From NCBI RefSeq assembly GCF_043944905.1, contig NZ_JBIMSN010000116.1:1-64000 (forward strand): a DNA stretch of 64,000 nucleotides, given 5' to 3'. Below, one piece after another: positions 46,036 through 54,246 of the stretch; position 1 is the first letter of the stretch, and each line of letters opens with the position of its first letter. Origin of the DNA: Antrihabitans spumae. Its GTDB lineage: Bacteria; Actinomycetota; Actinomycetes; Mycobacteriales; Mycobacteriaceae. Position numbers and translations under genes: made by a program. A model generated the notes under the pieces. It did no database searches and had not been told where the DNA came from. It saw only the letters and a program-made list of their open reading frames with translations.

Positions 46036-47573
46036 TCAACCGTGACCCGAATGGTTTGGTGCACTTGGAGTTTCGGTCTTCCCCGGCGCCACCACGACGA
46101 ATTGCCCCATCAGACCCTGATCCTCGTGCCGCAGGAGATGGCAGTGAAACATGTACGGCATCGAGGGGTCGGTGAAGTCCGTGAACCGCATCAGTAATCG
46201 ACGCGTCTGATTCGGCGCGATGTACACCGTGTCCTTGCGTCCCGATAGCGACGGATCGTCTGTGTCGAGCACCTGGAACTGCACGTCGTGCACATGAAAA
46301 TTGTGAACCTGACCGCTGCTGTTGTGCACTTCCCACACTTCGGTGGTGCCGACCGTGACGACCTCGTCGATTCGGTTCATGTCCATCGACTTGTTGTTCA
46401 GCGACGTCGAACTCGTGATGTCGAAACTCCTGGTGACGGTCGGGTCACCGAGGTCGGGCAGGGTTGAAAGTGTTTCGGGAACAGCGGCATTGGGCGCAAG
46501 CGTCGATGCTGCCCGCAGTTGCAGGATGTCGAAGGAATCAGCACCGCCACCGAATCGATCGTTCCAGAAGCCGGCACCGAGGTCGGGTGGTGCGCTGCGC
46601 AGGACCGTCGTCGTACCCGGTGACAGTGCAACAACGATCTCGGCCCGCTCGCCGGGCGAGAGCCGAAGGCTTTGCATCGCAACCGGTTTCGCAAGTAGCC
46701 GCCGTCGGTTCCGATCAGCTGAAAGTCCCGGTCGTCCGAGAATCCAAAGTTGTACACACGAGCATTCGACGCGTTGAGCAGACGCAGCCGGACCCGCTCG
46801 GTCGTCACGTCCAGATAGGGTCCCGGCGTCCCGTTGACCAAGATCTCGTCGCCGAGCACACCCGTGTCGTTGAAGATCGCCGACGAGGCGTCGAGGCGCT
46901 CGCCGTTGAACTTCTTGTCCTGCACGATGACCGGCACGTCGTCGACGCCGTCGCGGTCAGGCAGTGCAGCGCCGGCAGGGTCGTCGATCAGGAACATCCC
47001 GGCGATCCCGCGATAGACGTGGTCGGCCGTCTCCCCGTGCATGTGCGGGTGGTACCACAGCGTTGCAGCCGGCTGGTCCACGGTCCACTGCGGTGACCAC
47101 GTCGTCCCTGGTTCGACGAGTTGGTGCGGTCCACCGTCCATCGCGGCGGGGAGATGCATCCCGTGCCAGTGCAGCGTGCTCGAGACGCCGAGTCGGTTAC
47201 TGACGTTCATCCGAACCGTCTCACCGCGCTTTGCTCTGATCGTCGGCCCGAGGTAGGAGCCATTGACACCCCACGTCTCGGTGTCGGGTCCGTGGCCGAG
47301 GTCGGAGGTGCCGCTCTGCATGTCGAGATCGAAGCTACGTACCCCGTCGGGTCCGACCGTCGATGCGGCGAGTGGCGGAATCTGCATTGGTTTCTCGAAG
47401 TCGACCCGTCCGACTGTGTCGACCCGCGCGATCGTCCAGCTATATGCCGTGACGGCAACGGCTGCGGTCGAGAGCGTCATGCCGAGCACGATTGCAGCGA
47501 CCAGCACGCGGATCCAGGTTGGCCGCCGTTTCGTCATGTATCCGAGCCTGGCGTCTTCGTCGTGCACATACAT
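46036..47573 (-). pseudogene. Multicopper oxidase, interrupted by one frameshift
   Basis: Joined across two frames this is a membrane-anchored or secreted multicopper oxidase of about 510 residues. Copper-ligand motifs are present: STLHWHGMHLP and ATLWYHPHMHGE in the first half, and QVHNFHVHDVQF and YMFHCHLLRHEDQGLMG in the last part. A basic N-terminus and a helix (VLVAAIVLGMTLSTAAVAV) would anchor it. Between GTDGGYL and AKPVAMQSLRLSPGE the frame shifts by one base at about 46690-46702. All copper sites survive, so a sequencing error or very recent mutation is likely. The first ATG at 47573 is uncertain; 47537 is an alternative. Confidence 0.78.
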
Positions 47574-47730
47574 CCAGGTAGAGACCCATTTCAGCGTCAG
47601 GGATTACCCCGAGATGATGTGACGGTGAGAAACGGATATTGCCGTTACGGCGAGTTTCGGGTACCAATGGTATTTGAAATGGCGTTCGGGCACGGAGTCC
47701 GCCGCCAGAGACGAGGAGGTCTCCGCACTT

Positions 47731-49218
47731 ATGACTGTGCACCCGCAACACGACGCAATTATTGTCGGCGCAGGATTCGGCGGTATCGGTGCCGCGATCC
47801 AGTTGAACCGACTCGGCCTCGACAATCTCGCCATCCTCGAGCGCGAAGACGACCTCGGTGGCACCTGGCACGTGAACCACTACCCCGGTTTGGCTGTCGA
47901 CATCGCATCGGTCACGTACTCGTACTCCTTCGAGCCGAACCCTTACTGGTCGCGGATGTTCGCGCCCGGTGCCGAGCTCAAGCGCTACGCCGAACACGTC
48001 GCCGACAAGTACAACCTGCGGCGCTACATGCGATTCAACACGTCCGTCACCGGCTCACGCTGGGACGAAGACGAGCAGTACTGGGTCGTCAATGTCGAGG
48101 ACGGTCCGTCGATCACGGCTCGGTACCTGCTCACGGCGACTGGCTTTCTGTCCCAGCCGAAGACGCCGGACATCGCGGGAATCGACACGTTCGAGGGCAA
48201 GGTCATTCATACGACCAAGTGGGACGACACCTACGACCTCACCGATCGTCGCGCGGCGATCATCGGCACCGGCGCGACCTCGGTCCAGCTCGTTCCGCGC
48301 GTGGCTGACAAGGTCCGCGAGCTGACTGTCTACCAGCGCACCCCGATCTGGCTGGTGCCGAAAGTCGACTTGCCGATTCCGGGCGTCGTGCAGCGACTTT
48401 TCGACAGGGCACCGGTTACTCAGAAGGTCGCCCGCGTCGTCAATTCGAGCGTTCTCGAGGCGATCATGGTCGCCGGCGTGCTGCACTATCGGCAGGCCAA
48501 GATCTTCAACAAGGGCGCCGAATTGATCGCTCGCGCACAGTTACGAGCGCAGGTTCGCGACAAGAAGACCCGCGAGGAACTCACTCCGGACTACTCCTTC
48601 GGCTGCAAGCGGCCCTCGTTTTCCAACGAATATCTGGCGGCGTTCAACAAGGACCATGTTCGGCTGGAGACCACGTCGATCGATCACATCGAACCCAACG
48701 CAATCGTGACGACCGACGGCAACCGCACCGAGATCGACACGCTGATCCTGGCAACGGGCTTCAACCTGTGGGACGTGAACTTCCCAGCCATCGAGATCCT
48801 CGGTCGCGACGGACGCAACCTCGGAAAGTGGTGGCGCGACAACCGTTTCCAGGCCTACGAGGGGATCAGCGTTCCGCATTTCCCGAACTTCATGACGCTG
48901 GCCAGCCCGTATTCCTACAGCGGACTGTCGTACTTCACGACGATCGAGTCGCAGATGAAGCACATGGACAGGTTGCTTTCCGAATCCAAGCGACGCGGCG
49001 CAACCACCTTCGAGGTGAAGCAGGACGCCAACGACGAGTTCCTGGATCGCTGCACCGAGCAGCTCGACGACTCGGTCTTCTACAACGGCAACTGCCAGAC
49101 CTCGCGTAGCTACTACTTCAACCAGCACGGCGAGGCGGCGATTCTGCGCCCGACCTCGACCCTCAACGCGCTCCGCGAGGCGAGCCGCTTCCCGCTGGAG
49201 GACTACACGTACGCCTGA
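47731..49218 (+). CDS. Flavin-dependent monooxygenase (Baeyer-Villiger type)
   Basis: The 495-residue product has an N-terminal FAD-binding IIVGAGFGGIGAAIQL, the GGTW turn, and the Baeyer-Villiger fingerprint FEGKVIHTTKWDD (about 154-166, with Phe154, His160 and Trp164). An NADPH-binding IIGTGATSVQLV and ATGFN complete the family set. It should oxidise ketones or a related substrate using NADPH and oxygen. The ATG at 47731 follows GAGGAGG; the upstream extension is open but unneeded. It diverges from the oxidase gene. Confidence 0.92.
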   Translation: MTVHPQHDAIIVGAGFGGIGAAIQLNRLGLDNLAILEREDDLGGTWHVNHYPGLAVDIASVTYSYSFEPNPYWSRMFAPGAELKRYAEHVADKYNLRRYMRFNTSVTGSRWDEDEQYWVVNVEDGPSITARYLLTATGFLSQPKTPDIAGIDTFEGKVIHTTKWDDTYDLTDRRAAIIGTGATSVQLVPRVADKVRELTVYQRTPIWLVPKVDLPIPGVVQRLFDRAPVTQKVARVVNSSVLEAIMVAGVLHYRQAKIFNKGAELIARAQLRAQVRDKKTREELTPDYSFGCKRPSFSNEYLAAFNKDHVRLETTSIDHIEPNAIVTTDGNRTEIDTLILATGFNLWDVNFPAIEILGRDGRNLGKWWRDNRFQAYEGISVPHFPNFMTLASPYSYSGLSYFTTIESQMKHMDRLLSESKRRGATTFEVKQDANDEFLDRCTEQLDDSVFYNGNCQTSRSYYFNQHGEAAILRPTSTLNALREASRFPLEDYTYA

Positions 49219-49236
49219 TCGAACGCTCTCCGCCGT

Positions 49237-49272
49237 CGGCCGGGAAGGTTTCCCGTGAAACCTTCCCGGCCG
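49237..49272. terminator. Perfect-stem terminator between convergent genes
   Basis: A 16-bp perfect stem CGGCCGGGAAGGTTTC/GAAACCTTCCCGGCCG with a 4-nt loop CCGT lies between the monooxygenase and acyl-CoA dehydrogenase-like genes, followed by CTTTG. It can act in both directions. Confidence 0.8.
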
Positions 49273-49284
49273 CTTTGCATCCAA

Positions 49285-50214
49285 CTACGTGGCGACGCCG
49301 AGCGCCCGCCACGCAACCTCACGCCGCTTCGCCCGCGCAGTTCCGGCGATCCCGAGAATCGGTCGGTCCCGCTCCCACAGCGACCGCGTGTCGGCGTCGA
49401 CGGCCGCCCAGTGGTCGCCGAGCTCGTCGATCAGCGTTGTGAATGCGCCGAACACCCCGCCGAGCGCTGCATGCGTCGACGCCGCTGCAGGTGACGCGGC
49501 CGCAATCGATTGGATCGCTGTGAGCAACACCAGAATTCGCTCCACCACCGAAGCCGGCCAGTTCGATCGCCTGGCGACCTGGACGAGCATTCCGCATCCA
49601 GCAGCGAGCACATGCAGGTCTTCGATCGTTCGAAACGGCTTGAGGTAGTTGACGTAGGCATCACCGGGGAGCAGGTCGTCGGGTCTAATCATCACATCTG
49701 ACAGCTCCAGCGATGCGTGCCCGATTTCCGGCGCAAACAGCATCGCGGGAAGGTCCGTAACCTGGGCGCCTGCTCGCCCGTTCTCGAAGGTCACTGCCCG
49801 GAGACTGTTCCGTCCCGACGTGTCCTCGCCGACACTCGCGATGACGACCAGAATGTCAGCGCGTGTCCCGAGCGTCACAAAGGACTTGGTGCCGGAAAGG
49901 GACCAACGGTCGACGCCGTCCTGCCTCAACGCGGTCCGGATTGCCGCTGGATGACCTCCGCCCGCCTCGGTGGCGCACAGCGAGATCGTCTTGTCCTGAG
50001 CAACGTCGGGAAGCATCGTGTGCAGCGCTGCTTGATAACCGGAGAGAAACGCGTACCCGAGGCGGTCGGCGCCGAATCCAGCGGCGGCGGCCCTGTCGAT
50101 CTGTCGCGGAAATCGATCCGCAAGCTCGAGTTGTCGCTGCCAGGAGTCGTCGACCGACGTTGTCGGTGCAGTTTCCGGTGACGTCGTCAGGACGTATTCG
50201 AGAAGCCTGTTCAC
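49285..50214 (-). CDS. Acyl-CoA dehydrogenase-like protein (short)
   Basis: A 309-residue protein, shorter than the usual 380, with acyl-CoA dehydrogenase-like middle-domain features: ISLCATEAGGGHPAAIRTAL, WSLSGTKSFVTLGTRADILVVIA and MIRPDDLLPGDAYVNYLKPFR. The N-terminal helical part is reduced and I see no clear catalytic Glu in the C-terminal helical domain, so activity is uncertain. It may instead be a flavin monooxygenase of the ACAD fold. The reading frame looks intact. Confidence 0.72.
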   Translation of the reverse strand: MNRLLEYVLTTSPETAPTTSVDDSWQRQLELADRFPRQIDRAAAAGFGADRLGYAFLSGYQAALHTMLPDVAQDKTISLCATEAGGGHPAAIRTALRQDGVDRWSLSGTKSFVTLGTRADILVVIASVGEDTSGRNSLRAVTFENGRAGAQVTDLPAMLFAPEIGHASLELSDVMIRPDDLLPGDAYVNYLKPFRTIEDLHVLAAGCGMLVQVARRSNWPASVVERILVLLTAIQSIAAASPAAASTHAALGGVFGAFTTLIDELGDHWAAVDADTRSLWERDRPILGIAGTARAKRREVAWRALGVAT

Positions 50215-50329
50215 TTGGCTGACCGTAGCGTGGACGGTCAGGTAGCAGACTACTCAGGACACCTGAGCAATTTGAGAGTAGAAATTGTGGGTTACCACTC
50301 GCTTACTACCCGCACGAATCGAGAAAGAC

Positions 50330-50533
50330 ATGGTCGTTCGCCTCGTCTGCGCAAGCTTCCTCGGCGCAGCAATGCTCACCCTCGCTTCACCCACGATCGC
50401 ATCCGCTGCGCCGGAGCCCGATTACAAAAATTGCACCGAAGCTCGCGAGGCCGGCGTGACTCCCTTGCATCGAGGAGACCCGGGTTATGCCGCGCACCTC
50501 GACCGCGACGACGATGGCGTCGCCTGCGAATAG
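50330..50533 (+). CDS. Small secreted Excalibur-domain protein
   Basis: A 67-residue protein with a signal peptide (MVVRLVCASFLGAAMLTLA then ASA) and the calcium-binding Excalibur motif: YKNCTEAREAGVTPLHRGDPGY and HLDRDDDGVACE. Two conserved Cys and the DRDDDG loop are present. The ATG at 50330 was chosen over an upstream GTG because it begins the signal peptide. Function is unknown; such domains occur on exported nucleases. Confidence 0.85.
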   Translation: MVVRLVCASFLGAAMLTLASPTIASAAPEPDYKNCTEAREAGVTPLHRGDPGYAAHLDRDDDGVACE

Positions 50534-50588
50534 ACAGCCGAACAGAAAGCCCGCACTTGCCAGACCAGTAGAGACTCCTGGACCCACA

Positions 50589-50951
50589 TCACGCATCCTT
50601 CGTACGGTCAGCGAGTTTCAGCCAGATCACTCCGACGATGACAACCGCGAGCCAGAAGCCTTTTGCGGCGGTAAGTGTTTCATCGAAGAAGACTGGTCCG
50701 AGTAGCGCGGCACCGACGGCGCCGATTCCTGCCCAAACTGCGTATCCGATCCCGACCTCGATCGACTTCAGGGCTACGCTGAGGGCGAAGAGGGTGAGCA
50801 GGAAGAAGACGATCGCCACGAGCGACCAGGTCAGCACGGTGAAGCCGCGGCTTCCCCCCACTGACAGGGCGTAGCCGACTTCGAAGACTCCGGCCAGAAG
50901 AAGAACGATCCAGGCTCGGGCTTCGCTGGTCCGTTCCACAGTGCTGCTCAC
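50589..50951 (-). CDS. SMR-family multidrug exporter subunit 1
   Basis: A 120-residue protein with four transmembrane helices. The conserved membrane glutamate is in LLAGVFEVGYALSVG (Glu24), and GYAVWAGIGAVGAALLGPVFFDETL is the SMR signature. The GTG at 50951 overlaps the stop of the next SMR gene (GTGA), typical of paired SMR subunits that form a heterodimer exporting quaternary ammonium compounds or guanidine-type cations. Confidence 0.9.
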   Translation of the reverse strand: MSSTVERTSEARAWIVLLLAGVFEVGYALSVGGSRGFTVLTWSLVAIVFFLLTLFALSVALKSIEVGIGYAVWAGIGAVGAALLGPVFFDETLTAAKGFWLAVVIVGVIWLKLADRTKDA

Positions 50952-51267
50952 GCAACACCGCTGAGTTGGAGGCCGGCGACTCCTCCGATGACGATGGCGA
51001 TGCCGATCGCTTTACGCCAGTCGAGTCGCTGGTTGAACAGCAGCGTGCCCAGCAGGACGATTCCGACACCGGCAATCGAAGTCCACATCGCGTAGCCGAC
51101 ACCGACATCGAAGGTGAGCAATGCGCGACTGAGGAAGTAGGTAGCGATGCCACCGCTTGCGAGGGTGGCAATCGTCCATCGTGGGTTCGTGAATCGGCTG
51201 CTTTTCCGGCCGATATCGCGACTGCGATCTCGAAGATGACTGCAATAGCCAGATATACCCAGTTCAT
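50948..51267 (-). pseudogene. SMR-family exporter subunit 2, frameshifted
   Basis: The first helix (MNWVYLAIAVIFEIAVAISAGK with its Glu) and the remaining three (WTIATLASGGIATYFLSRAL, GVGYAMWTSIAGVGIVLLGT and IAIVIGGVAGLQLS) are in different frames. The shift falls exactly at the TTTT run at 51202-51205 and would be cured by one base, so it is very likely a homopolymer error rather than real damage. The rebuilt protein has about 106 residues, normal for the family. Confidence 0.85.
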
Positions 51268-51290
51268 TGTCACTCTTTCGGTTTCTAGTT

Positions 51291-51308
51291 GTACGTGCAT
51301 ACATATAA
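51291..51308. promoter_or_regulatory. MarR operator candidate upstream of the SMR pair
   Basis: GTACGTGCATACATATAA shares CATACATATAA (51298-51308) with the sequence at the marR start, and contains TGTA-N6-TACA. It sits 24-41 bases upstream of the first SMR start, where a repressor would block transcription. Confidence 0.5.
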
Positions 51309-51356
51309 AGCGAGGCAGGAGCTGGCGTATCTCGCAGCTGTCGATGCCGCAACGCG

Positions 51357-51833
51357 TCAGGTGTCGTCGGGGCTGTCGAGGTCCGCTAGAGCTCGACCGA
51401 TAGGCAGTGCGACGAGCGCGGGGTACAACTCGTGCAATCGCTGCAGAGTCCGGTCGAGGTGAATTCGAAACGGTTCGCGCGCTTGCGCCACGAGAGCTTC
51501 GCCCTCGGCCGTGATGACCGCGTGGACACCGCGCCCATCCTCGGAACAGGTGTCACGACGGGTGAGCCCTCGCGTCTCGAGTCGAACCAGCAGGCGAGTC
51601 ACCGAACTCTGATTCAGGCCGATCCGGTGGGCAAGGTCGTTGATCCTCAGCTCTTTGTCCGGCATCGAATCGAGCTGACGCAAGGCGCGGTACTCGGTAA
51701 GGACGAGTCTGTGGTGATCCGTCAACCACTTCCCGAGGCTGGTATCGACCGAGGCTACGAACGACGCGAGTTGGACCCAGTCATCGAACAAGTCTCCGGC
51801 AGCTTCGCCGGACTCCGATCGATTCATGTACAT
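51357..51833 (-). CDS. MarR-family transcription regulator
   Basis: A 158-residue winged-helix repressor: LTEYRALRQLDSMPDKELRINDLA, the recognition helix region RIGLNQSSVTRLLVRLETRGLTRR and the wing DGRGVHAVITAEGEAL. Placed just upstream of and parallel to the SMR genes, it is the likely drug-responsive regulator. The start may be at 51833 (MYMNRS) or two codons in; the palindrome ATGTACAT covers this start, suggesting autoregulation. Confidence 0.88.
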   Translation of the reverse strand: MYMNRSESGEAAGDLFDDWVQLASFVASVDTSLGKWLTDHHRLVLTEYRALRQLDSMPDKELRINDLAHRIGLNQSSVTRLLVRLETRGLTRRDTCSEDGRGVHAVITAEGEALVAQAREPFRIHLDRTLQRLHELYPALVALPIGRALADLDSPDDT

Positions 51834-51841
51834 ACATATAA
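51826..51841. promoter_or_regulatory. MarR operator candidate over the marR start
   Basis: ATGTACATACATATAA contains the 8-base palindrome ATGTACAT and the 11-mer CATACATATAA shared with the site before the SMR genes. Confidence 0.5.
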
Positions 51842-51867
51842 GCTAACGGGAGGTCGACCAACAAGAA

Positions 51868-51893
51868 AGCCCGCCCCCAATCGGGAGCGGGCT
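51868..51893 (-). terminator. Terminator-like hairpin at the edge of the mobile region
   Basis: AGCCCGC/GCGGGCT, a 7-bp stem with a 12-nt loop containing a CCC/GGG pairing. Read leftward it is followed by TTCTTGTT, a passable U-tract, so it could stop transcription from the accessory region before marR. Confidence 0.5.
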
Positions 51894-52039
51894 ACTTGCC
51901 GTTGCGAACTGTGGACCTCCGTAGCAGCTTCTCAAACCCCCGGAAGCCTCTCGGATCGCTGATTTCCCGCGTTCTACGGGGTTCTCGGGCTCGTCGGCCG
52001 CGCGCTCGGGGTGCTCGGTTGACCGATGAGCGCGGTCCG

Positions 52040-52498
52040 GTGCGTGAGAATTCTCGGCAGTCTCAAACCCGTTTGAGCGTCTCCAATCGAGCCGAGCTGC
52101 TCGCCGGGTACGCCGATGGTGTGCCCGTGCGGGAGCTTGCGACGCGATTCAACGTGCACCGCGGCACTGTGCGGGAGATAGCTCGGCAGGCAGGCTTGGC
52201 GGCGCGTCGCCCGGAGTTGCCGGACGCGATCCGAGTGGACGCCGCTCAGCTCTATGCGGGTGGGATGACGCTCGCTCAGGTCGCCGCGCGACTCGGAGTA
52301 AGCCATGAGGCCGTGCGCTCGGCGGTGCTCGCGTGCGGCGGGACGATCCGTGCGGCGGGACGATCCGTGCCGGCGGTCGTCGCCGGGTCGGCGCCTGAGT
52401 TCTCACACCTCACCGGATACCTATCGCGTCCACCACGGCACGCTCTTCTGCGTCGTCTGCTTCGCTGGGCGAGCTGGCGCGCTCGCGACGGGCGGTGA
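52040..52498 (+). CDS. Recombinase-like helix-turn-helix protein, probably a remnant
   Basis: Two helix-turn-helix units in tandem: ELLAGYADGVPVRELATRFN with VHRGTVREIARQAGL, and DAAQLYAGGMTLAQVAARLG with VSHEAVRSAVLACGG. This resembles the C-terminal DNA-binding part of actinobacterial serine recombinases or their accessory HTH proteins. No catalytic domain precedes it, and the last 40 residues after GRSVP are Arg-rich and antisense to the next gene, so the real end is probably near 52370. GTG at 52040 was chosen, weakly supported. It is likely the left-end remnant of an integration module. Confidence 0.5.
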   Translation: MRENSRQSQTRLSVSNRAELLAGYADGVPVRELATRFNVHRGTVREIARQAGLAARRPELPDAIRVDAAQLYAGGMTLAQVAARLGVSHEAVRSAVLACGGTIRAAGRSVPAVVAGSAPEFSHLTGYLSRPPRHALLRRLLRWASWRARDGR

Positions 52499-52802
52499 CG
52501 GACTCGCGGACACGGGCGCGGATTAGGAGCACAGCGCTGACCGGCCCGATCCAGAGCATCTTGAGCATGTTCCAGATCGCCCACAGCACTGCGAGGTGGA
52601 GCCATCCGGGTGCGCCGTCCTCGATGAGTTGGACACAGACGTTCGCGATCAGGATGTACGGGACTGCGAGCAGCATCGCGGGGATACCCCACTTCAAGCC
52701 GCGTCGGTGAGTTCGGATCGCATCCAGCAGGATGTTGGTAGGCATGTAGCGCCGCAGGAAGTAGCGGGTGTGGACGCTGACGGTCCAGATCAGACGGATC
52801 AT
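52410..52802 (-). CDS. Small membrane protein of mobile-element type
   Basis: A 130-residue protein starting MIRLIWTVSVHTRYFLRRY then MPTNILLDAIRTHRRGLKWG. It has two hydrophobic helices (IPAMLLAVPYILIANVCVQL and LHLAVLWAIWNMLKMLWIG) and a charged C-terminus. From memory, proteins with this opening occur widely in actinobacterial integrative elements; their function is unknown. The ATG at 52802 follows GAGAGGAAG. Confidence 0.72.
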   Translation of the reverse strand: MIRLIWTVSVHTRYFLRRYMPTNILLDAIRTHRRGLKWGIPAMLLAVPYILIANVCVQLIEDGAPGWLHLAVLWAIWNMLKMLWIGPVSAVLLIRARVRESVTARRERASSPSEADDAEERAVVDAIGIR

Positions 52803-52995
52803 GGTCTTCCTCTCCATCGCACAGTTCATCTGACGAGGCGGTGCGTTGAAGAGTGACCCGAGGGTCTGCCGCAAGCGGCGCATTACAGAGGAGAAATCCG
52901 CCTCAAGGCCAAGTCTACGCCTCGGGCCCGACGTGAAGGAAGGGACGGGCGAACTCGCACCGAGCCCAGGCCGATCGCCCGCTGCTGGGTCGCAA

Positions 52996-53568
52996 CTATC
53001 GGTAGGAGCTGGGCGCCTTGGACCACTTGGCGCGAGCGCGTTCCATGACCTTGCGGGCGCCGCTGTGGTTCATCCTCCAGCGGGCGACAGCGAGGCTGAC
53101 GTCGTAGGCATCCGCGGCCTCGTCGTCGGTGGCGTTCGCTCGGGCGAGCCGGAAGGCTCCGTCGTTGGGGATCAGCATCTCCCCCGAGAGCCAGTCAGCT
53201 TCGGCTTCTTGGTCGCCGCCCAGCCCACACTTCCTCTCGTCGGAAAGCGAAACGCCGAACTGGTGCTCCAGGACGACGTGGGCGAGTTCGTGGCACATGG
53301 TGGTGCGCCGACGAGTCAAGGGCTGAGCATCGTTCTCCAGGATGACCACCCCGCTGCCGTTCGGGATCAGCGCCCCGGATAGTGCGCTCCCGTCCGCTCG
53401 TAGGAAGTGGTCGCGCGCCACACCATCGAGGTCGCTGAGCTGGACGACGGGGATGCCGTACTCAGACGCGAAGGCATAGGGGTCGAACGGCGCGTGCGCG
53501 TCGAGGCCGATTTCGGCTCGTAGCTCCAGCGCGAGGCTCTTCGCCTCGGTCTTGAATCCTCGACGCAC
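52996..53568 (-). CDS. ImmA/IrrE-family metallopeptidase
   Basis: A 190-residue zinc peptidase with the HELAH motif (residues 93-97, in MCHELAHVVLEH) and a downstream EAEADWLSGEMLIP that supplies the third ligand. Relatives cleave a partner XRE repressor in response to DNA damage or phage signals. The GTG start lies three bases after the stop of the XRE gene, so the two form one operon. Together they diverge from the CBASS operon and probably regulate it; compare the known CapH/CapP regulation of CBASS, with which the sizes only partly agree. Confidence 0.9.
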   Translation of the reverse strand: MRRGFKTEAKSLALELRAEIGLDAHAPFDPYAFASEYGIPVVQLSDLDGVARDHFLRADGSALSGALIPNGSGVVILENDAQPLTRRRTTMCHELAHVVLEHQFGVSLSDERKCGLGGDQEAEADWLSGEMLIPNDGAFRLARANATDDEAADAYDVSLAVARWRMNHSGARKVMERARAKWSKAPSSYR

Positions 53569-53571
53569 GAG

Positions 53572-53940
53572 TCATCCCTGGGCCCGTGCACGTTCGATGG
53601 TCGCGCCGATCACCTGTTGCAGGTACTTGACGTCGGTTTCGCTGAGGTCCTTCCGGGCGCGCAGGAGCGGTGCGAGCTGGGCCATGAGGTCGGGTTCGCG
53701 AGTGTCGTCGGCGTCACGTTCTCCCTCGTGCTCGAAGAAGTCCTCGGCCGGGAGTCGGAGCCAGGCGATGATCGTGGCGAAGCCGTCGGTGTCTGGCTTG
53801 AGGCCGTTGCCGAGCCGGGAGAGCAAGGAGGGGCTCACGCCGATCTCACCGGCCAGTGCTCGCCAGGAGAGTTGGCGCTCTTGACGCGCGGCGTCTAGGG
53901 CGGAGTACAGCGCGGCCGTGTTGATCGTGGTTTTGGCCAT
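53572..53940 (-). CDS. XRE-family repressor paired with the ImmA peptidase
   Basis: A 122-residue protein with an N-terminal helix-turn-helix (LSWRALAGEIGVSPSLLSRL, about residues 24-43) and a C-terminal helical extension that could be the peptidase target. It is divergent from the small basic gene and the CBASS operon, with inverted repeats between. A likely repressor of both directions, relieved by the downstream peptidase; that is inference from similar pairs. Confidence 0.9.
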   Translation of the reverse strand: MAKTTINTAALYSALDAARQERQLSWRALAGEIGVSPSLLSRLGNGLKPDTDGFATIIAWLRLPAEDFFEHEGERDADDTREPDLMAQLAPLLRARKDLSETDVKYLQQVIGATIERARAQG

Positions 53941-53950
53941 ACCCCCAGTG

Positions 53951-53999
53951 TGTCACATCTGCGACAGTTCGTCGCCTCCGACACGGACTGTGTTAGAAT
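53951..53999 (+). promoter_or_regulatory. Promoter/operator of the CBASS operon
   Basis: TGTTAGAAT gives an extended -10 (TAGAAT at 53994-53999). Upstream lie two inverted repeats: TGTC-N8-GACA at 53951-53966 and GTCG-CCTC-CGAC at 53971-53982, the latter in the -35 position. An XRE repressor bound there would block the promoter. Confidence 0.55.
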
Positions 54000-54042
54000 T
54001 GAAACGCAGCATCGAGTTTAGAACGCCGAGGAGGTGAGGAGC

Positions 54043-54162
54043 ATGGCAGGCAAGCGAGGGCGCAGCGCGGTCACGGGTCGGTTCGTGAAGCAGTCCACGG
54101 TGAAGCGTCACCCGAAGACCACGACCAACGAGACCACCGGCAAGCGCAGCAAGAAGAAGTAG
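54043..54162 (+). CDS. Tiny basic protein at the head of the CBASS operon
   Basis: A 39-residue product, MAGKRGRSAVTGRFVKQ at the start and KRSKKK at the end, strongly positive and Thr-rich. A double GAGGAGGTGAGGAG ribosome site just before the ATG leaves little doubt that it is translated. I recall similar short proteins beside actinobacterial phage and integrative-element genes but know of no function. It may bind nucleic acid or serve as a leader peptide. Confidence 0.75.
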   Translation: MAGKRGRSAVTGRFVKQSTVKRHPKTTTNETTGKRSKKK

Positions 54163-54246
54163 GCAGCGAGCCGCACCTGCTCGACGCAGCAATGTCGGTG
54201 GCAGTAACTACGGTGATCGAACGACGAACCAACCAGGAGAACGACT

